This document shows positions 59,955 to 64,000 of a stretch of DNA of 64,000 nucleotides, one piece after another (within the stretch, counting starts at the first letter, position 1; every line of letters begins with the position of its first letter). The DNA lies in contig JANQFE010000072.1 of assembly GCA_028278025.1 (NCBI GenBank), positions 1 to 64,000 on the forward strand, given 5' to 3'. Below the pieces are notes generated by a model, which was given only the letters and a program-made list of their open reading frames with translations, ran no database searches and was not told the origin of the DNA. The stretch is from Thermodesulfobacteriota bacterium (GTDB lineage: Bacteria; Desulfobacterota; WTBG01; CAIYCZ01; CAIRTM01). Both the position numbers and the translations under genes were made by a program.

Positions 59955-61352
59955 TTACAGCATGGGGACACCTTCAAAAAGCCGGGCAATTCTCCTATCA
60001 TCATTATAAATTCTTTTTACATCTATCTGCTGTGATTCTCTGACTTCCTGATGGAAATGGTAAAAAAATACAAGTGTCAAATTCAAATAAAACTGGATGT
60101 CCCCCGGTGACATCCAGGGCCGTATCTCCCTGGAAAGATAATTTGTCCGGTTAGGAGACATATCAATACTTGAAAGACTTTCAAGAGAAAAAGAAATTTT
60201 GTCCCGAATTTCAGGAAACTTTGGAATAATATCATCACCGGGCTGGGGCGTATATATATAAGGAATGATTTTAATGTTTCTGTTAATGTTTCTGACTCTA
60301 TAGGCTGTCCTTATATTTGCTGATATATCCTCATCTGTCTCAGTTGGAAACCCGAACATGAAGTTTGTGGCAATTTTCCCTACGTGTTTTTTTGTCAAAT
60401 ATTCCAAAAGATAAATTGCTTTTTCAATGTCTATAGTTTTATTAAGAAGTTTTTGTATCCTGGGCGAAGCCGACTCTATGGCAAAACCAACCTGACCAAT
60501 ATATCCGGAGATAAGGGGGAGTAGATCATCTCGGAAGTCATCCACGTGTCCTATAATCTGGCCGATTTGATATTTTTTTTTTATCACTTCTTCAAGTATG
60601 CGACAAGCTCTCTCACTGTTTACCAGAAAGTTATCATCAATAAAATAGAATCTGTCTATGTTAAAGTGCTGTGCCCAGGAATCCATTTCACCCAGAACAC
60701 TTTCGGCTGACCTGCCATACCATTTTTTTCTGCCGGAAAACGTATTATTATAGCAAAATGCACAATCGCGCGGGCAGCCTCGGGAGGATAGGATTGGTAT
60801 GGTTTCCATCTGCCGGATACCTTTTTCCCACAGGCTGAGTTGCGGATAGCCTAATCCGTCAAGGTCTTCGTCAAAGCAGTATATCTTCTTTAAGTTACCG
60901 GATGTACTTACATGTGCAAGTGTGGCAACGTCATCCCCCCTTTGTATTGTTTCCGCAATTTCGACTACGGTCTTTTCACCCATCCCCATGACGATATAAT
61001 CCACGGGCGCGTTTTTGAAGCAGATTCCAGGTGAAGACGTCGCCATGGGGCCACCCCAGATAATAGGTGTTTGAGGAGATTTTTCTTTTATATGTCTGGA
61101 TATCTCCACTGCGTTTAAAATATTTGTCCCCATAAATGTGGTCATGCCGACAAAAAGAGGCAGAGCCCTCAGTTTATGCTCTATGATATTCAAATAGTTA
61201 TCTTCGATCTGTGGATCAATTATATCAACTGTAAATCCGGACCGAACCAGGGAGGTCGCAATGGCAAGCAACCCCATCGGCTGACAGAGTGCTGTGTACT
61301 CTTCACTGTTTTTTCGGGGGAATGAAGTGTTTATTAAAAGAATCGTAGGCAT
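59955..61352 (-). CDS. B12-binding-domain radical SAM protein
   Basis: The 465-residue protein is similar in layout to the preceding gene: PTILLINTSFPRKNSEEYTALCQPMGLLAIATSLVRSG (cobalamin-type domain), IIWGGPMATSSPGICFKN, and the radical SAM site SRGCPRDCAFCYNN near 195. The three Cys of C-x3-C-x2-C bind the 4Fe-4S cluster. RFYFIDDNFLVN and VGFAIESASPRIQKLLN are conserved in this class. It lies 67 bases from the other radical SAM gene. Two of these in tandem in a glycan locus suggests successive or paired C-methylations or another radical step; neither substrate is known. Confidence 0.88.
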   Translation of the reverse strand: MPTILLINTSFPRKNSEEYTALCQPMGLLAIATSLVRSGFTVDIIDPQIEDNYLNIIEHKLRALPLFVGMTTFMGTNILNAVEISRHIKEKSPQTPIIWGGPMATSSPGICFKNAPVDYIVMGMGEKTVVEIAETIQRGDDVATLAHVSTSGNLKKIYCFDEDLDGLGYPQLSLWEKGIRQMETIPILSSRGCPRDCAFCYNNTFSGRKKWYGRSAESVLGEMDSWAQHFNIDRFYFIDDNFLVNSERACRILEEVIKKKYQIGQIIGHVDDFRDDLLPLISGYIGQVGFAIESASPRIQKLLNKTIDIEKAIYLLEYLTKKHVGKIATNFMFGFPTETDEDISANIRTAYRVRNINRNIKIIPYIYTPQPGDDIIPKFPEIRDKISFSLESLSSIDMSPNRTNYLSREIRPWMSPGDIQFYLNLTLVFFYHFHQEVRESQQIDVKRIYNDDRRIARLFEGVPML

Positions 61353-61399
61353 TTGTCAAACCGTGGAACCAGGGTCGCTCACGTGCTTAACATCCTGGA

Positions 61400-63019
61400 T
61401 TAGTCTATCACTGCTGATGCAGGACTCATATTGTTCTTTAAAAAATTTATATCCGGCTTTTCCGGCGGAAGTGACAGCACCCGAAGAAGTTCAGCTTCCT
61501 CAAACTGGAGTCGGTTCCTCTCATCACTCCATGTTTTTATACAGTGACAGCGCAAGTTAAGCAGACGCACTTTTTCAGGGTCAGCGCCTATAAGAATATA
61601 ATCAAAATAGATCATTCTTTTATTCGTGGGAATTGTAAATCCGAATGTAGTCCCCGCATAGCCGAATACGATTGCATCAGCTTCAGCATAATTGTTTTCG
61701 AACCGGCTGCAGATGATCTCATCGATATACGGGGAATATATTCTGCCCCTATCACTGTTTTTAAGAGCATCGGGGTGGGCGCTGAGCATTACGTGATAGC
61801 GTCCCTTCAGACACTTGAGAACCCTGATCGCAAAATCAAGCATTACGGGCTGGAACGCAAATGGTATATCACTGTCGTGGCCATAAATGGTCGGGTGCTC
61901 AATAAACATCACTTTTTCTATTTTTTTCGGCAGCGGCATTTCCTTTTCCTGACGCCATCTGGTATAGTAGCTCTCATCCTCAATCAGCCGAATGTCCGGT
62001 CGGCTCCCCCCGACCGGCTTATACCTGCTGATCATATGTTCAAAGTCATCCTTAGCCCCTGTTGTCGGGACCAGGTACGTGTTAACGATAGACAGATCAA
62101 CATCAATGATTCGAGACTGGGTAACAATACCTACCGGGTTGCCATGAGCAAAGCCAAAAACCATGCCCCCGCTCTTTTGAGCGCAAAGTGCAATGAGTCT
62201 GTGCCATTGACTGCCAAGAGCATCTATCAGATACGACCGCCCGGTAAGATTTTTTTTGCTACTCATGTAATCGGCTATTGAGCCATAGACAGCCGCTGTT
62301 TTTCGAAGATGGTCCGTAATAATTTTTTTCCATACTTCCAGCTGTTCCTGGGAAACTGCGATATCCAGGTTGCGCGCAACTTCGCTTAGCATGCCCACGA
62401 TATCCCGGCTGGGTTCGGTTACATCAATATCGGGAAAGGCGTTTGGAGAAAAATTTGAAATAACCTTGTAAAACTGATAGGTGAAATCAACAGCATTCTT
62501 GCTTTCAGCGTCTAGGAAATCTTTTTTGACATAACTCAACTTGCCGATATTAATCAGGTAGTCTCCCTGCAGGTAGGCTTGTAACGTTTCAGCACGGGCC
62601 AGGCGCCTAAACATAAAGTAATACAGCCTGAACATTTGCTTCAATCCCCGCCAGCTTTTTTGGCTGTACATCCCAAATGCTGCTGAGTCTATTTTTCCGT
62701 GAGGCGCTAAGGCCATATCAAAGAAATTAATGCCCCCGGAATAGATGATTTTGAATCCCTTGTGATCACAGACCTCTTTTATGCGAAGAGCACATAAGAA
62801 TTCTGCCAGGCGATAGATGATTTTGAATTCGGAAATCAGCAGGTCGGCTGCAAGTCCGCTGGAAGTGTCCACTAGGGCATGATATGCTTTGCGCAGCTCG
62901 TGGTAAATAATGACAAACGTATCACCCGGCACCGGCCAGTAAAAATTTTCAAACCATGTTTCCAGGCCGATTTTTTTTATGTCGTTAATATGCAGATATA
63001 TTGAACGCTGCTTTTTCAC
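61400..63019 (-). CDS. Large protein of unknown function in the glycan locus (GT-B-like C-terminus)
   Basis: The 539-residue protein does not match a family I can name. The N-terminal 300 residues are helical and unusual. The C-terminal half has KVMFIEHPTIYGHDSDIPF, YHVMLSAHPDALKNSDRG and ADAIVFGYAGTTFGFTIPTNKRMIYFDY, the order of motifs seen in the donor half of GT-B or capsule-type transferases. FGFAHGNPVGIVTQSRII in the middle is also characteristic of surface-carbohydrate transferases with an HG motif. It is 6 bases from the methyltransferase gene on one side and 47 from the radical SAM gene on the other. Confidence 0.6.
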   Translation of the reverse strand: MKKQRSIYLHINDIKKIGLETWFENFYWPVPGDTFVIIYHELRKAYHALVDTSSGLAADLLISEFKIIYRLAEFLCALRIKEVCDHKGFKIIYSGGINFFDMALAPHGKIDSAAFGMYSQKSWRGLKQMFRLYYFMFRRLARAETLQAYLQGDYLINIGKLSYVKKDFLDAESKNAVDFTYQFYKVISNFSPNAFPDIDVTEPSRDIVGMLSEVARNLDIAVSQEQLEVWKKIITDHLRKTAAVYGSIADYMSSKKNLTGRSYLIDALGSQWHRLIALCAQKSGGMVFGFAHGNPVGIVTQSRIIDVDLSIVNTYLVPTTGAKDDFEHMISRYKPVGGSRPDIRLIEDESYYTRWRQEKEMPLPKKIEKVMFIEHPTIYGHDSDIPFAFQPVMLDFAIRVLKCLKGRYHVMLSAHPDALKNSDRGRIYSPYIDEIICSRFENNYAEADAIVFGYAGTTFGFTIPTNKRMIYFDYILIGADPEKVRLLNLRCHCIKTWSDERNRLQFEEAELLRVLSLPPEKPDINFLKNNMSPASAVID

Positions 63020-63025
63020 GATTTT

Positions 63026-63736
63026 TTAAGATTTCTCTGCGACCACGGTAATGTACTCAGTCACTTCGTCCCCGCCAGCATAGGTACGGGAACTGAGCTC
63101 TAGATACGACACCACAAAGCCCTCTTCTTCCAGCATGGCCTGGTACCCCTGCGGTTCGACAAAGCGCACGGGGTACTGATTTCCATAATAGGGAGAGTCC
63201 TTTCGGTGAATGCCGTCAAGCGTGAAAGCATCAATCTTTTTTGAGGGATGGTAATTTTGAAACGCGCTGGAATTGACGGACAGGGTATAGGAAAAAAACT
63301 GTCCCCCCGGTTTTAAAACCCCAGCAACAGCCTTTAGAAAAAGTGTGAAATCATCCTGGGTCAGAGAATAAGCCGCCAGCACGTCGACCACCGCATCGAA
63401 CTTTTTTTCCTGATAGGGTAGCTCCGTCATTGTTCCGGCAACTATTGCAGCACAGACCCCCCAGTCCGTAAGAACGTGCTGCCCCAAAACAAGTCCTTCC
63501 AGCGAAACATCAAGGCCATGGGCATCAAATCCTTCCCGGGCAATGGCCCACAGGTTGGCACAACTGCCGCAGCCGACCTCCAGCACGCGCAAACGGCTCT
63601 GTTTTTCTGCCGCCGGCTTAAGACGGGCCAAAAAGCGGACCAGCTCCTCGTTGGGATAGCGGCGCTGGGAGGTAAGGCCCTGGCTGCTGTAGGTGTTTTT
63701 AAACCATGTGCGGCATTTCTGCTGTTCTTTATTCAT
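63026..63736 (-). CDS. Class I SAM-dependent methyltransferase
   Basis: The 236-residue protein has a Rossmann core: RVLEVGCGSCANLWAIAREGFDAHGLDVS (motif I) and FDAVVDVLAAYSLTQDDF, VLKPGGQFFSYTLS. It is a paralog of the enzyme at 49.4-50.1 kb, sharing the positions of Cys in motif I, the AREGF turn and the C-terminal VTEYITVVAEKS. It starts 33 bases before the partial TylF-like gene. A methyl acceptor in the glycan or headgroup is likely but not proven. Confidence 0.87.
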   Translation of the reverse strand: MNKEQQKCRTWFKNTYSSQGLTSQRRYPNEELVRFLARLKPAAEKQSRLRVLEVGCGSCANLWAIAREGFDAHGLDVSLEGLVLGQHVLTDWGVCAAIVAGTMTELPYQEKKFDAVVDVLAAYSLTQDDFTLFLKAVAGVLKPGGQFFSYTLSVNSSAFQNYHPSKKIDAFTLDGIHRKDSPYYGNQYPVRFVEPQGYQAMLEEEGFVVSYLELSSRTYAGGDEVTEYITVVAEKS

Positions 63737-63769
63737 AATTTAACTGTAAATGAGCGAGCCTGTGTTAAA

Positions 63770-64000
63770 CTACGGTTTTATAATCAGGCTCATGGTTGTT
63801 TCCCAGAACCCATGAAAAGATATTGACTGCGCGCCGAAAAACTCATCGGTTGCGCGGCGCACCCCTTCAAAGCCGCCTGCTTCGGTATAATAATCATGCA
63901 CAAGCAGATATCCGCCGGGGATGATTCGGTCCCAGAAGTACTCAAAGGTATGCTTTGCCGGCCGGTACAGGTCGCAGTCGTAAAATACCAGCCCGTATTG
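63770..64000 (-). CDS. TylF/MycF-like methyltransferase, C-terminal part
   Basis: The gene runs off the end of the window; only the last 76 residues are present, ending with TAG at 63770-63772. The sequence includes FYDCDLYRPAKHTFEYFWDRIIPGGYLLVHDYYTEAGGFEGVRRATDEFF, whose HDYYT and GVRRATDEFF segments are characteristic of TylF/MycF-type O-methyltransferases acting on sugars such as macrolide or glycan deoxysugars. It is the outermost gene seen of the glycan locus and is followed by another methyltransferase 33 bases later. The start cannot be seen. Confidence 0.78.
   Translation of the reverse strand, partial: QYGLVFYDCDLYRPAKHTFEYFWDRIIPGGYLLVHDYYTEAGGFEGVRRATDEFFGAQSISFHGFWETTMSLIIKP

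Overview
The window comes from a Gram-negative, probably anaerobic bacterium of roughly 50% GC. The evidence is a tungsten-type aldehyde:ferredoxin oxidoreductase with a sigma-54 activator, several lipoproteins with clear lipoboxes, a periplasmic lytic transglycosylase, an archease/RtcB pair, LarC, and a very large surface-glycan locus. Desulfobacterota or an Omnitrophota-like candidate phylum would fit, but no rRNA or other phylogenetic marker is present, so this is inference. No tRNA, rRNA, CRISPR array or complete insertion sequence was seen.

Region 1 (1-14.8 kb) is mostly core metabolism. A truncated methyltransferase remnant is followed by an AOR-family oxidoreductase. The AOR is divergent from a GAF/AAA+/Fis sigma-54 activator, with a good -24/-12 promoter and an upstream palindrome between them. 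Then come a GNAT acetyltransferase, rtcB, archease, an asparagine synthetase and metK (all minus strand). On the plus strand lie an inositol-monophosphatase-family enzyme, a lytic transglycosylase and dut. Small accessory genes (MORN-repeat protein, three-helix membrane protein, ComEA-like protein) and a possible small RNA follow.

Region 2 (15-25 kb) holds a family 2 glycosyltransferase, an acyl-CoA synthetase, larC, two tandem glycosidase-like lipoproteins (one with TSP3-type calcium repeats), a DksA/TraR-like zinc-finger protein with a flavoprotein, and a small DUF2283-type gene pair. It also contains several short dispersed repeats.

Region 3 (24.4 kb to the end) is a surface-polysaccharide locus of about 40 kb, almost entirely on the minus strand, with many 1-11 base overlaps between genes. 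It encodes family 4, family 2 and other glycosyltransferases, a second AsnB, an MsbA-type ABC exporter, six methyltransferases (one cut by the window end), three B12-binding-type radical SAM proteins, and a legionaminic-acid-like pathway (LegB, LegC, LegG, LegI, a PtmE-like CBS/nucleotidyltransferase and an SpsF-like cytidylyltransferase). A second, divergent NeuB-type synthase sits beside the SpsF-like gene.

The most novel-looking part is 38.9-43.5 kb. A ParB-fold, SerK-like putative amino-acid kinase lies between two LicC/PntC-like nucleotidyltransferases, followed by a DUF711 protein, a methyltransferase and a LicD-family phosphotransferase. Read together, these suggest a pathway that phosphorylates serine or a related small molecule, activates it with CTP, and transfers it to the glycan as a phosphodiester, in the manner of phosphocholine decoration but with a different headgroup. 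That reading is inference from family membership and gene order.
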